Position numbers and translations under genes: made by a program. Of a DNA stretch of 64,000 bases, positions 29,401 to 38,961 are shown in pieces; position 1 is the first letter of the stretch; each line of letters begins with the position of its first letter. Location of the stretch: NCBI RefSeq assembly GCF_000300875.1, contig NZ_AMSG01000009.1, forward strand, positions 1-64,000, in the 5' to 3' direction. Origin of the DNA: Galbibacter marinus (lineage in GTDB: Bacteria > Bacteroidota > Bacteroidia > Flavobacteriales > Flavobacteriaceae). The notes beneath the pieces were generated by a model that worked only from the letters and a program-made list of their open reading frames with translations, made no database searches and was not told where the DNA came from.

Positions 29401-30345
29401 TTAATATTCAGAATTAAATTTTTCCTTTAAGGTCTTTTTTATTGTATCTATAGAAGAGAATGCAGCAGTACCACCAGCAGCGGTCGTACTTAATGCACCC
29501 ATTAAATTTCCGTATTCAAGGCATTGCTCAAGAGAGCTTCCGCTGATGTATTTTTTGATGAATCCAGAATTAAACGAATCCCCAGCTCCAATAGTGTCCA
29601 CTGGATTATCATTGGTAAAAGCAGCTGCAGAAATACGTTTTCCATTCTCTACGGCTAAACTTCCTTTATCTCCTAGTTTTATCACCGAAATATTACTATA
29701 GGGAGCAATGGCCTCAAGTCCTTGGTCGAGGCTCTCCTTTTTAGTTAATGCCAGCAACTCAGCCTGGTTAGGCATGAATATATCCACAAGTGGCAAACAA
29801 TTCTTAAAATCAAAATCCCAACGATTTTCAGGATCCCATTGTAAGTCTAATGATGTGGTGAGTCCTAAGCTTTTCGCCTTTTCAAATATTTTGACAATAT
29901 CCTGTCGTATTCCTTTTTGAATAAAAAAATTAGAGAGATGAAGGTGTTTGAAGCCAGTAAGATCAGCCCATGGAATCTTTTGGTATGTTAAAGCTTCCAT
30001 TGCCCCACAATAAGTGACATTGGCACGGTCCTGATCATAACTCATCACTACAGTGATTCCAGATTGATGTTCTGATGTTTTTTGTATAAAATCTGTTTTG
30101 ACTCCTTTTGAATCTAACGAATTAAGGATGAATGTTCCAAAATCATCCGTTCCTATAAGGCCACAGAAATAAGTATCTACTCCAATAGCTGAAGCATTTG
30201 CAGCCATGATGGCTGACGAACTTCCTAAGGTAAGGTTCATCTTTTGCGCTAGAATTTCGGTTCCAATTTCTGGAAACCCTTCGATCTGGTTTAAGATCAA
30301 ATCGACATTCAGCTCTCCGATAACCAATAATTCCTTAGTCGGCAT
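29401..30345 (-). CDS. PfkB family carbohydrate kinase, candidate GalNAc kinase
   Basis: This is a 314-residue ribokinase-fold sugar kinase. The N-terminal signature is VIGELNVDLIL (8-18), and the C-terminal anion hole with catalytic base is G253-A-G-D256 in DTIGAGDSFNSGF. The PfkB lid segment and FMPNQAELLAL are present. It overlaps the second kinase by 11 bases and precedes the aldolase by 4. In the pathway one kinase must phosphorylate GalNAc at O6, and since the neighbour looks like a tagatose-6-phosphate kinase this one is the candidate. Known GalNAc kinases (AgaK) are of a different fold, so the role is tentative. Confidence 0.8.
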   Translation of the reverse strand: MPTKELLVIGELNVDLILNQIEGFPEIGTEILAQKMNLTLGSSSAIMAANASAIGVDTYFCGLIGTDDFGTFILNSLDSKGVKTDFIQKTSEHQSGITVVMSYDQDRANVTYCGAMEALTYQKIPWADLTGFKHLHLSNFFIQKGIRQDIVKIFEKAKSLGLTTSLDLQWDPENRWDFDFKNCLPLVDIFMPNQAELLALTKKESLDQGLEAIAPYSNISVIKLGDKGSLAVENGKRISAAAFTNDNPVDTIGAGDSFNSGFIKKYISGSSLEQCLEYGNLMGALSTTAAGGTAAFSSIDTIKKTLKEKFNSEY

Positions 30346-31276
30346 AATTTGATGTATTAAGTTTAATATTTTTCACTACTACTTTTTTAAGCAGCTCCTC
30401 TACCGTCTCTTTTCGAAGCTCTCCAAGTTCTTCGTGTAAACAATTGGCAGCTCCACAAGAGGCTCCGTAAGCAGCTATCTGCTCACTCGAGAAATTGTTG
30501 TGCACAGCATAAGCAATCCCAGCCGTTAGACAATCTCCAGCGCCAACTGTACTAATAACTTTTTCTAAACTTACATTGGAATGATAAAGTTCACCCATGT
30601 AATAAAGCCATAAACCTTCAGCTCCTTTGGTGATTGCTATAAGTTCCACCTTTTCCTTTAGTTTCTCTATGATCTGCTCAATAGAATCAGTTCCCAGCAG
30701 TTCGCTCGCTTCATGTTCATTTAAGTGAATGCCGAAAAAGGACTCAGAGATACTCTCCTTAAGTTGATCCCCAGAGCAGTCGATTATTATTTTCTTTCCA
30801 GCCTTATTGACACAATCGATCAAGTTTTTGGTAGCTGTTTTAGGAGCGCCCTTTGGCCATGAACCAGAAAGGCAGATCAGCTCGTGATCCTTAATTTCTT
30901 TTTCAAAGGCTGTTTTAAATTCATTCCAATGGTCTGAATTAAACACAGGACCTGGTTCTAATAATTCGGTATTGGCAAATGTTGGATTGTTAGATCTAAA
31001 GGTATAACATTTTCTGTTTTGTCCCTCGATGGAAATGCCACTAATGTTAATTCCACGTAAATCCAACTGCTGTTGTATCCACTGGCCAGTATTACCAGCC
31101 CAGTTGGCCATTAATGTATTTTTCTGTCCCAATTCCTGTAATGCCATGGCAATATGTGTCGCCTTCCCTCCAGGAAATTCTTCCAATTTGGTAATGCGAT
31201 TCGAATGCCCTGGCTTTAGATTCTCCAACCAAGCATAGGTGTCAATCGATGGATTTGGACAGACGCTTAAGATCAT
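30335..31276 (-). CDS. 1-phosphofructokinase/tagatose-6-phosphate kinase family protein
   Basis: This 313-residue PfkB-fold kinase has FruK/LacC features: the start ILSVCPNPSIDTYAWL, GGKATHIAMALQELG (36-50, compare GGKGINVA of LacC), LSGSWPKGAP and the active D248 in STVGAGDCLTAG. The substrate is expected to be a phosphorylated ketohexose. In this operon that would be tagatose-6-phosphate going to tagatose-1,6-bisphosphate. Its ATG overlaps the stop of the AgaS-like gene by 4 bases, so translation is likely coupled. Confidence 0.85.
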   Translation of the reverse strand: MILSVCPNPSIDTYAWLENLKPGHSNRITKLEEFPGGKATHIAMALQELGQKNTLMANWAGNTGQWIQQQLDLRGINISGISIEGQNRKCYTFRSNNPTFANTELLEPGPVFNSDHWNEFKTAFEKEIKDHELICLSGSWPKGAPKTATKNLIDCVNKAGKKIIIDCSGDQLKESISESFFGIHLNEHEASELLGTDSIEQIIEKLKEKVELIAITKGAEGLWLYYMGELYHSNVSLEKVISTVGAGDCLTAGIAYAVHNNFSSEQIAAYGASCGAANCLHEELGELRKETVEELLKKVVVKNIKLNTSNYAD

Positions 31277-32415
31277 TTTTCTTTTCTTTTGTAGATGGTA
31301 ACACCCTGGACAACTCTATTGATAGCTCCCGATACAGAAGGATTGTCTGGATCAAGGCCAAGTGTTAGAGATTTATGAAGACCTAATAGCTGCCCTACCA
31401 AAGTAGTAGGCACTGCATTAAGGTTATCAGAATGTTTAAAGGCTGATGTTACTATATGTTTAGAATTCTCCAATTCAAGTGTAGGCTCATCTGTGATTGT
31501 CAGTGATTGAATTTTTCTCGCATCACGTGCAATATCCTCAGCAAGATCTTTTTCATATCTAAAAACATGAGGGTCATTTGAGAATAAATAAACCACTAGG
31601 GTGTTGGCGTTTACAACAGCTCTAGGACCGTGTCTAAAACCTAAAAATGAATCGTGTTTACAGATCACTTGGCCATCGGTAAGTTCCTGAAGCTTTAAGT
31701 GACATTCTCTAGCGATCCCTACCATAGGACCTGATCCTAAAAATACAACACGTTCAAAGTTACTCTTGGCAATTTCTTTAAAGACATCTTCGGCCTTTAG
31801 GAGATCCTCTCCAATAGCAATCATATTAGTTACGGCCTGTTGTTTGCTCTCGATGTTATCGATGTCAAAAACCAAAAGGGCCGTTAATAACATGGCTGTA
31901 AAGCTACTAGTCATAGCTAAACTCTTATCATTGGTCTCCTCAGGAAGCTGAATACTATATAGAGGATTCTTAGTGTCAAAATTAGCAAGTTTACCTTCTG
32001 GATTACACGTAATAATAAGGTGATATGCATTGTCACAGTGCTGATCTAAAAGGGAAGCAGCCTCTAAACTCTCTGGGCTATTCCCTGATCTAGCAAAGGA
32101 GATTAAAAGCGTCGGTCTTTGCTTTATAAAAAAGGCCTCAGGATGTGTTACTAAATCAGTAGTAGCTACAAGTTGTGTAGGTAAATTTGTCTGCTGTTGG
32201 ATGGTGCCTTGAGCAACTTCTCCGACAAATGCTGACGAACCAGCCCCCGTGAGGATGATTCTTAAATCTTTCAGTTGTAAGATAGGCGAAAGAAATAATG
32301 CAATATCTTTCTTAGTTTCTACCAGTAAAGAAAAGGTTTCATTCCATAGTCTAGGTTGTGCCTTAATTTCTTTTTCTGTGTGTTTGTTGATATAGGTTGT
32401 GATATCCTTTTCCAT
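31273..32415 (-). CDS. agaS: AgaS-like SIS-domain galactosamine-6-phosphate deaminase/isomerase
   Basis: This 380-residue cytoplasmic enzyme has two SIS (sugar isomerase) domains. The first shows LTGAGSSAFVGE (about 56-67) and SFARSGNSPESLEA (about 104-117). The second shows FLGSGPMVGIARECHLKLQELTDG and HGPRAVVNANT. AgaS converts galactosamine-6-phosphate to tagatose-6-phosphate with release of ammonia. It is the first gene of the minus-strand operon; a promoter candidate lies at 32466-32497. The presence of AgaS rather than NagB points to GalNAc rather than GlcNAc as the substrate. Confidence 0.88.
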   Translation of the reverse strand: MEKDITTYINKHTEKEIKAQPRLWNETFSLLVETKKDIALFLSPILQLKDLRIILTGAGSSAFVGEVAQGTIQQQTNLPTQLVATTDLVTHPEAFFIKQRPTLLISFARSGNSPESLEAASLLDQHCDNAYHLIITCNPEGKLANFDTKNPLYSIQLPEETNDKSLAMTSSFTAMLLTALLVFDIDNIESKQQAVTNMIAIGEDLLKAEDVFKEIAKSNFERVVFLGSGPMVGIARECHLKLQELTDGQVICKHDSFLGFRHGPRAVVNANTLVVYLFSNDPHVFRYEKDLAEDIARDARKIQSLTITDEPTLELENSKHIVTSAFKHSDNLNAVPTTLVGQLLGLHKSLTLGLDPDNPSVSGAINRVVQGVTIYKRKEK

Positions 32416-32465
32416 ATGATATTCGTTTAAAGCATTTGTACTATAACTGATGTGTTAATCTACAA

Positions 32466-32497
32466 TAAAAATAGTCCATACTACTTTTCTTGACAAA
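32466..32497 (-). promoter_or_regulatory. Candidate promoter of the GalNAc catabolic operon
   Basis: On the minus strand TTTG is followed after 20 bases by TATTTTTA, one mismatch from TAnnTTTG. It lies about 50 bases before the agaS ATG. Confidence 0.45.
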
Positions 32498-32610
32498 TTA
32501 AAGTAAATAAAACGTAAATCAAAAATCTTTCGTTACCCTTTTTTTAAATTTATTCATAAGGCCGCGCGGGAAGGTGCTGTCAACCCTATAACGATGTCGT
32601 GTATGACTAA

Positions 32611-32640
32611 TTCATTAAAACTGTTAAAACTATAACAAAA
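32611..32640. promoter_or_regulatory. Tandem TTAAAACT repeats in the divergent agaS-susC region
   Basis: ATTAAAACT, GTTAAAACT and ATAACAAAAC follow each other at about 9-base intervals, 30 bases upstream of the susC promoter. Direct A-rich repeats of this kind could bind the DeoR regulator, but nothing in the sequence proves it. The rest of the 391-base gap holds the two promoters. Confidence 0.3.
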
Positions 32641-32669
32641 CAATACGTAAGTTATTTTAACGCCAAAAT

Positions 32670-32699
32670 TTGTTTATTTTAAAATTATTTTTACTTTAG
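32670..32699 (+). promoter_or_regulatory. Predicted susC promoter (Bacteroidetes type)
   Basis: TTG at 32670-32672, an exact 19-base spacer, then TACTTTAG (32692-32699) matches the TTG-N19-TAnnTTTG consensus with one mismatch. The expected leader is about 100 bases. Confidence 0.6.
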
Positions 32700-32806
32700 C
32701 GCCTAATATGAAATAAATTAGCTTTCTATTTCTTATTAAATTTTTAAAACATGATAATAATAACTAAACGGAAAAACTAATTGTTACTTAAAAACCTAGA
32801 AGTATT

Positions 32807-35728
32807 ATGAAGAAATATCTTTTTACATGGATTGGCATGTGCTGTTTCTTGTTTTCCTTTGCACAGGATAAGCAAGTCTCTGGAACAGTAACAGATGCTG
32901 AAACCGGTGTGCCCATTCCAGGAGTTAGTGTTCTGGTAAAAGGTACTAATCGAGGATCTGCTACTGACTTTGATGGACTTTTTGAATTGAATGTAGCAGA
33001 AAATGCTACGCTGGTATTCTCTTATATCGGCTATGAAAATAAAGAAATTAGTGTAGCTGGACAGTCTGAGCTTCAAGTTAGCTTGGCTGTCTCAGCAGCT
33101 CAGCTAGATGAGGTGGTGGTCGTTGCCTATGGAACTCAAACCAAAGAAGAAGTAACAGCTTCGGTCTCTACCATTGACGCTGAAGAATTAAATGATGTTA
33201 CCTCCACCGACGTATCAACAATGATGCAAGGGAAGGTAGCAGGTGTACAAGTAGTACAAAGTTCAGGTCAGCCTGGTTCTGTACCTGATATCCGTATTCG
33301 TGGAGTGTCATCTATTGATGGTGGCGTTAGTCCATTATGGGTTGTAGACGGGGTGATTATGCATGGAACTCCCAATTTAAATCCGAACGAAATTGAAACT
33401 CTTTCTGTATTGAAAGATGCTTCGGCTACATCTTTATATGGATCACGTGGTGCTAATGGAGTAGTTGTGGTGACAACAAAGAGTGCTAAAAAAGGAAGAA
33501 GTGAACTGACCTTGATATCTAAAACAGGATTTTCAACATTTAATGCTGGGAATTTTGACCTTATGAACTCAGCTCAAATGTACGATCATTATGGGGAGTT
33601 TGGAGATAGTTTTATTCCGTCAGATAATCCTTGGTTCACTCCAGATTTGCTTAATCGCGATTACGACTGGGTTGCTCAGGGAACTCAAACTGGAGTAGTT
33701 CAAGATCACAACCTTATTTTTACTGCTGGTGAGGAGAACTCTAAAACATATGTATCACTTGGATATTATGATGAAACAGGTACTATAAAAGGATACCAAT
33801 ATGATAAGTTAAGTTTTCGAATCAACCACGATCACGAAATCGGGGAACGTTTGACTATTAAACCTAAGATCGCTGTTAATTATAATACCAGAGAAAGTAA
33901 ACAACATTCGCTTTATGCAATGCAAACTTATATGCCTTGGGATTCTCCTTATGATGCCTCTGGAGAAATTGTAAATCCTCAGGAAAATGGTGTTCCATGG
34001 ATTGGAAGGGATAAGAGTAATTACCTTTATGATCTGCAGTGGAACCACGGTAATTCTTCTGTATTCAATTTATATTCAAATTTCGATATTGAATTTAAAA
34101 TCACTGATCATTTGAAGTTTATCTCCACCAATGGATATACACTTTACAGATCAGAGAGCAAATCTTATACTGATCCTGCCTCTAACGGTGGAATGGCAGA
34201 TGGAGGTTTGTTAGGCCAGTCAACTTCAAAACGTATCACGCGATTTACCAATCAAATGGTAAAGTATATGAATAATTGGGGTGATCATAATTTTACAGCT
34301 TTGGCAGCTTACGAATACAATGATTATGTATATGATGATTTTTCCGCCACAGGTGCTGGTATTGTTGCAGGTACTGAAATTCTCGCTAATGCAGCCACGC
34401 CAAAGAGCGTTGGAGGTTTTAAAAACGAATATGCATTACAATCCTTTTTGTTCAATGCTAACTACGGCTTTGATGATAGGTATATGACTCAGCTATCTAT
34501 TCGTAGAGATGGGGCTTCCAATTTTGGTGAAAACAACCAATACGGAACCTTTTACTCTGCTAGTGTGGGTTGGAATGTTCACAATGAGGAATTCTTTAAC
34601 GTGGACGCCATTCAAGAGTTAAAGTTTCGTGCCAGCTATGGTGCGGTCGGAAATAGACCAAATTCATTATACCCTCAATATGATTTATATGCCTTGACAA
34701 ACACCTATAATGGTGTTCCAGTAACCACACCTTCTCAATTAGGAAATCCTGATGTGGGTTGGGAAAAATCATATCAAACAAATATCGGATTTGATGCATT
34801 CTTACTGGATCGCATTGGACTTACTTTTGACTATTATATAAAGGATACCTCTGACTTACTTTATTTTATCACTATTCCTGAAGTTACTGGTTATAGTGGT
34901 TCTTGGGAGAATATTGGTGGTGTGAAAAATAATGGATTTGAGTTATTTGTAGATGCAGATGTGATTCGTAGCCAAGACTTTTTATGGTCTTTAAACTTTA
35001 ATATCGGTTTCAACACCAATGAAATTACTGAACTCTATCAGGGAGAGCCGATTATTCGCGGAAATAAACGTCTTAATGTTGGACAGGATATCAATACCTG
35101 GTTTATGCGTAAATGGGCTGGAGTTGATCCAGAAAATGGAGATCCACTTTGGGAGCTAATTGATCAGGAGACTGGTGAGGTGACAACTACCAATAACTGG
35201 AATGATGCTACCCAACAAGAAGTGGGTACTTCAACACCTGATTATTACGGTGGTTTTGGGACTTCTTTCAGCTATAAAGGAATTAACCTTTCGGCCAACT
35301 TTGCCTATAGTAAAGGAAATGAGGTCTACAACTACAGTAGAGAGTTGTATGATGCTGACGGAGCGTACCCTACCTACAATCAACAAGTCCTAGCCGATGG
35401 TTGGAGTCGTTGGGCAGCTCCTGGGGATATTGCCACACACCCAAGACCAGTATATGGAGGTAATAATTTATCAAACAAGACTTCTTCTAGATATTTAGAA
35501 GACGGAAGCTTTTTGAGAATGAGAAATGTTCGATTAGGATACAACTTTGATTCTCAATGGATAGAGAATCTTGGTATGTCTAATTTAAACCTGTATATCT
35601 CAGGTGACAACCTATGGACTATTACTGATTTTTCAGGTATGGATCCTGAGGTTGGTGTAGATGGAACCTACAATACTTTATATCCAGTGGCTAAAAGGTT
35701 AACTGTCGGAATCTCTGCTTCATTCTAA
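32807..35728 (+). CDS. SusC/RagA family TonB-dependent outer membrane transporter
   Basis: This 973-residue outer membrane protein imports glycans with its SusD partner. A signal peptide (1-20, ends FAQ) is followed by a CarboxypepD-regulatory-like domain (about 24-98; VSGTVTDAETGVPIPGVSVLVKG). The TonB box region is LDEVVVVAYGTQ, and the plug shows VQVVQSSGQPGSVPDIRIRG and LKDASATSLYGSRGANGVV. A 22-stranded barrel ends in an aromatic residue (ISASF). It is the first gene of the plus-strand set with susD 16 bases downstream, and a Bacteroidetes-type promoter precedes it. From the neighbours the cargo should contain N-acetylgalactosamine. Confidence 0.96.
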   Translation: MKKYLFTWIGMCCFLFSFAQDKQVSGTVTDAETGVPIPGVSVLVKGTNRGSATDFDGLFELNVAENATLVFSYIGYENKEISVAGQSELQVSLAVSAAQLDEVVVVAYGTQTKEEVTASVSTIDAEELNDVTSTDVSTMMQGKVAGVQVVQSSGQPGSVPDIRIRGVSSIDGGVSPLWVVDGVIMHGTPNLNPNEIETLSVLKDASATSLYGSRGANGVVVVTTKSAKKGRSELTLISKTGFSTFNAGNFDLMNSAQMYDHYGEFGDSFIPSDNPWFTPDLLNRDYDWVAQGTQTGVVQDHNLIFTAGEENSKTYVSLGYYDETGTIKGYQYDKLSFRINHDHEIGERLTIKPKIAVNYNTRESKQHSLYAMQTYMPWDSPYDASGEIVNPQENGVPWIGRDKSNYLYDLQWNHGNSSVFNLYSNFDIEFKITDHLKFISTNGYTLYRSESKSYTDPASNGGMADGGLLGQSTSKRITRFTNQMVKYMNNWGDHNFTALAAYEYNDYVYDDFSATGAGIVAGTEILANAATPKSVGGFKNEYALQSFLFNANYGFDDRYMTQLSIRRDGASNFGENNQYGTFYSASVGWNVHNEEFFNVDAIQELKFRASYGAVGNRPNSLYPQYDLYALTNTYNGVPVTTPSQLGNPDVGWEKSYQTNIGFDAFLLDRIGLTFDYYIKDTSDLLYFITIPEVTGYSGSWENIGGVKNNGFELFVDADVIRSQDFLWSLNFNIGFNTNEITELYQGEPIIRGNKRLNVGQDINTWFMRKWAGVDPENGDPLWELIDQETGEVTTTNNWNDATQQEVGTSTPDYYGGFGTSFSYKGINLSANFAYSKGNEVYNYSRELYDADGAYPTYNQQVLADGWSRWAAPGDIATHPRPVYGGNNLSNKTSSRYLEDGSFLRMRNVRLGYNFDSQWIENLGMSNLNLYISGDNLWTITDFSGMDPEVGVDGTYNTLYPVAKRLTVGISASF

Positions 35729-35744
35729 TTTTAAATCGAGAACA

Positions 35745-37394
35745 ATGAAAAAAGTACTATATAGCATATTAATAGCAGCGAGTTTAATCAGCTGTGATTT
35801 GGATCGATTTCCATACGATTCTGTTGCCTCTGATGAATTATTTGAGAGTGAGGGCGGTCTTGTATCCGCTACTGCAGGATCATATTCTTTATTAAAGGGA
35901 AATGGTAATGGATATGGATTTGCAACTCAGTTGCATCGTCTTTGCGAATATCCAGGAGATAACGTTTCATTAAGTGGTACTACCACTGATCCGTTGTTTT
36001 ATACCTACAATTACCACAACATCACCACGGGATATCGTACAAATGATGTTTGGAGTTCTGGCTATAAAGCAATTGTAGGATGTAATAAGGTAATAGAACT
36101 GGCCACCGAAGGAGAGTCTGCAGAATCAGATCAGTTGATAGGTGAAAATTACTACCTAAGAGCTTATACCTATTTTCAGTTGGTTAATGTACTCGGTAGA
36201 CCTTATGTACAAGGAACATCTAACTTAGGAGTTCCTCTAAAATTAACCTCTGATGTGAATGATATCCCAGATAGAAATACTGTAGGAGAGGTTTATGATC
36301 AAATTGTAGCCGATCTTCTAAAGGCTGAATCATTGATGAATGTAACTAAAACAAATGCTTACGCTACTAAAGAAGCAGCTCAGGCTTTGTTGTCAAGAGT
36401 TTATCTTTATATGGAACAAAATGATCAGGCTATCGCTTATGCGGATAAAGTGATCAATTCAGGAAAATTCTCTTTAGTTCCTCAAGATAAATTAGCTGAT
36501 TATTTTGCAATGACCCCTGAAGATAATCCAGAAACGATCTTTTGTCTGCGCCATACTGAAGAGTCTGATTATACCAATGGATGGTATACAGTAGGGTCAC
36601 TTTATGCAACTATTGAGGGTTCTGGTTGGGGTGAAATGTATGCCTCGAATTCATATTTAGAACTTATCAATGAACATCCTGAGGATGCGCGTAAAGGATT
36701 CATCAGTCCTCAATATGAAACTGATCAAGACGGAAATAAATATCCAGCAGTGTATTGGATAAATGATACGTATACGTATCAGTTTAGAAAAACTTTTGAG
36801 CAAGACGGTCAAACTTTCTTCACCGAAGAAGGCGTTAATTATCAGGTAATAGAAGAGGAAGTTGATGGCCAGCAAGCCCACTACTTTACCAATGCATCTA
36901 ATGAAAAAGTTTATGTAACCAAGAGCTTTGAGATGTTCAAAAGAAACGGTTATCCTAAGTTTTATATTCTAAAAGCATCTGGACAGGAAGGCGTGCCACA
37001 TTTATGGTCACCTGTGGTTTCTCGATTGGCAGAATTATATTTGATAAAAGCAGAGGCTTATGCCAAGCAAAATAACCAAGCTAAGGCTTTGGAAAATGTA
37101 AATATCATTCGTCAAAGAGCTGGAATACCTGTTTACGAAAGTGCAGCGGATTTTCCAGAAGGTCAGGACCTATTAGATGTAGTGTTGGATGAGCGTAGAT
37201 TAGAATTTGCTTTTGAAGGACACCGTAAATTTGATGTCTTTAGAAATAACAATACTATGGATCGTAGATATCCAGGTACTCATTTAACAGGTAGTAATCC
37301 TTATTACGAAATACTACCAACCGATGATAGAGTTATCGAATACATTCCAGAGCGCCAGATTAATGCGCAACCGAGTTTGATTCAGAATGATTAA
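35745..37394 (+). CDS. SusD/RagB family surface glycan-binding lipoprotein
   Basis: This 549-residue lipoprotein has acylated Cys17 (AASLISCDLDRFP) and closes the SusC channel at the cell surface while binding glycan. Family features are GENYYLRAYTYFQLVNVLGRPYV (about 131-153), TPR-like ATKEAAQALLSRVYLYMEQ, LYLIKAEAYAKQNNQAKALENVNIIRQRAG and LDERRLEFAFEGHRKFDVFR. It starts 16 bases after susC. A 13-bp hairpin separates it from the next gene. Confidence 0.96.
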   Translation: MKKVLYSILIAASLISCDLDRFPYDSVASDELFESEGGLVSATAGSYSLLKGNGNGYGFATQLHRLCEYPGDNVSLSGTTTDPLFYTYNYHNITTGYRTNDVWSSGYKAIVGCNKVIELATEGESAESDQLIGENYYLRAYTYFQLVNVLGRPYVQGTSNLGVPLKLTSDVNDIPDRNTVGEVYDQIVADLLKAESLMNVTKTNAYATKEAAQALLSRVYLYMEQNDQAIAYADKVINSGKFSLVPQDKLADYFAMTPEDNPETIFCLRHTEESDYTNGWYTVGSLYATIEGSGWGEMYASNSYLELINEHPEDARKGFISPQYETDQDGNKYPAVYWINDTYTYQFRKTFEQDGQTFFTEEGVNYQVIEEEVDGQQAHYFTNASNEKVYVTKSFEMFKRNGYPKFYILKASGQEGVPHLWSPVVSRLAELYLIKAEAYAKQNNQAKALENVNIIRQRAGIPVYESAADFPEGQDLLDVVLDERRLEFAFEGHRKFDVFRNNNTMDRRYPGTHLTGSNPYYEILPTDDRVIEYIPERQINAQPSLIQND

Positions 37395-37436
37395 TAACAT
37401 AGGTTAAGTTTAACTTTTTTTCATTTTTATTTTTAT

Positions 37437-37478
37437 TTAACCAGGCTACTATGGGGTACACAATGGTAGCCTGGTTAA
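37437..37478 (+). promoter_or_regulatory. Strong hairpin between susD and the DUF3472 gene
   Basis: TTAACCAGGCTAC (37437-37449) and GTAGCCTGGTTAA (37466-37478) are perfect 13-bp arms around a 16-base loop, ending 15 bases before the next ATG. There is no T-run after it, so it may protect or terminate only part of the transcript. Confidence 0.55.
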
Positions 37479-37493
37479 CTAACACCACCGAGG

Positions 37494-38825
37494 ATGACAA
37501 TTTTAAAAACCACCAAGACAATTGCAATGTTGATAGGAGTTATGGCTCTTGTAGCTTGCAATAATGATGGCAATAGCCAAAAGGAAACGATCTCCGCTAC
37601 TTATAACCATCAAATCCCACCTGGAGGAAACAGTTGGGTGGTGAGTAATAATACAAACAGTAGCGCTCGCATTGATGAACAAGGAATTCAGCAGTGGACC
37701 CAATCTTCTACAAAGATCAATACGTATGTGTTTCTTGAAGATAAAGGGGAGCTTCATGTTGGTTTAAATGCCAAGGTAAATCAAGGTAGTTCAACCATAT
37801 CGGTTGGTGTTAATGGCCAAACTAAGGAGGTTGTTTTAGATAATACGGAATTTAAGGTGATAAATGTTGGTTCATTTAATATAAATCAGCCCGGATATCA
37901 CGCGATTGAAATCCAGGGAATTGAAAAAAGTGGAAATGAATTTGCCTTAATCAATACCATTGACATTGGAGGGTCTGCTACAGCACAAGGCGTAACCTAT
38001 GTGGAGGATGACTTTTATTGGGGACAAAGAGGACCCTCGGTCCATCTTACCTATGAAACACCTCAGGATAAAGATATTTTGTGGTTCTATAATGAAATTA
38101 CGGTAGCTCCAGGCCAGGATGTTATTGGTTCTTACTTTATGGCCAATGGGTTTGGAGAAGGTTATTTTGGAATGCAGGTAAATTCTGATAAGGAGCGACG
38201 TGTACTATTCTCTGTATGGAGTCCCTATGAAACGCAAAACCCAGATGAAATTCCAGAGGACTATAAGATTATAATGCTTGGTAAAGGTGAAGGAGTTCAC
38301 ACTGGAGAATTTGGAAATGAAGGTTCTGGTGGGCAAAGCTATAAAGTCTTTAACTGGCAAGCGGGGACTACCTATAAATTTTTACTCAAAGGAGAGCCAT
38401 CGGTTAATAATTCAACCGATTACACCGCTTACTTTTTTGATCCAAACCAAGACAAATGGAATCTTATCGCTAGTTTTAGAAGACCATATACCTCTACTTA
38501 TTTGACACGTCCTCATTCCTTTTTGGAGAATTTTGTAACTACAACGGGCTACATCCAAAGACAAGGAGCTTATGGTAATCAATGGATTTACGATACCACT
38601 GGTCAGTGGCATGAACTTACTAAAGCTAAATTCACCGCAGATGCGACTGCTAGAAAAGGTGCGCGATTGGATTATGCAGGTGGAGTGGACGGAAATACTT
38701 TTTATATGAAGAATTGTGGGTTTTTTAGTGAAAATACCCCTATTGATAGTGTGCTTGAGAGAACGGCAAATGGGCAAGAGCCATCGGTTGATTTCTCAAA
38801 ACTTGAAGTACCAACATTAGAATAA
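37494..38825 (+). CDS. DUF3472/DUF5077 lipoprotein of the GalNAc locus
   Basis: This 443-residue lipoprotein (lipobox ALVACN, Cys22) has two parts. An N-terminal beta-rich domain (about 30-160; LNAKVNQGSSTISVGVNG, GYHAIEIQGIEKSG) resembles DUF5077. A larger domain (about 165-440) shows YWGQRGPSVHLTYETP, WFYNEITVAPGQDVIGSYFMANGFGEGYFGMQVN in outline, RRVLFSVWSP and the C-terminal DYAGGVDGNTFYMKNCGFF of DUF3472. No catalytic function is known to me for these domains. Its place after susCD suggests a surface protein binding or modifying the imported glycan. The hairpin at 38915-38947 ends the unit. Confidence 0.82.
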   Translation: MTILKTTKTIAMLIGVMALVACNNDGNSQKETISATYNHQIPPGGNSWVVSNNTNSSARIDEQGIQQWTQSSTKINTYVFLEDKGELHVGLNAKVNQGSSTISVGVNGQTKEVVLDNTEFKVINVGSFNINQPGYHAIEIQGIEKSGNEFALINTIDIGGSATAQGVTYVEDDFYWGQRGPSVHLTYETPQDKDILWFYNEITVAPGQDVIGSYFMANGFGEGYFGMQVNSDKERRVLFSVWSPYETQNPDEIPEDYKIIMLGKGEGVHTGEFGNEGSGGQSYKVFNWQAGTTYKFLLKGEPSVNNSTDYTAYFFDPNQDKWNLIASFRRPYTSTYLTRPHSFLENFVTTTGYIQRQGAYGNQWIYDTTGQWHELTKAKFTADATARKGARLDYAGGVDGNTFYMKNCGFFSENTPIDSVLERTANGQEPSVDFSKLEVPTLE

Positions 38826-38914
38826 TACAATTTGAAAAGATTGCAAAACAATAAATTTTAGAGTTAGCTATTTCGGTAATAAATTTTGGTTTTTTTCCAA
38901 GTTAGTTTGTGTGT

Positions 38915-38947
38915 AGGGCTGTTGTAATGACAGCCTTATTTTTTTGG
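38915..38947 (+). terminator. Terminator of the susCD-DUF3472 unit
   Basis: GGCTGT (38917-38922) pairs with ACAGCC (38930-38935), followed by TTATTTTTTTGG, about 90 bases after the DUF3472 stop. Confidence 0.7.
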
Positions 38948-38961
38948 CAAAAATCCTAAAA

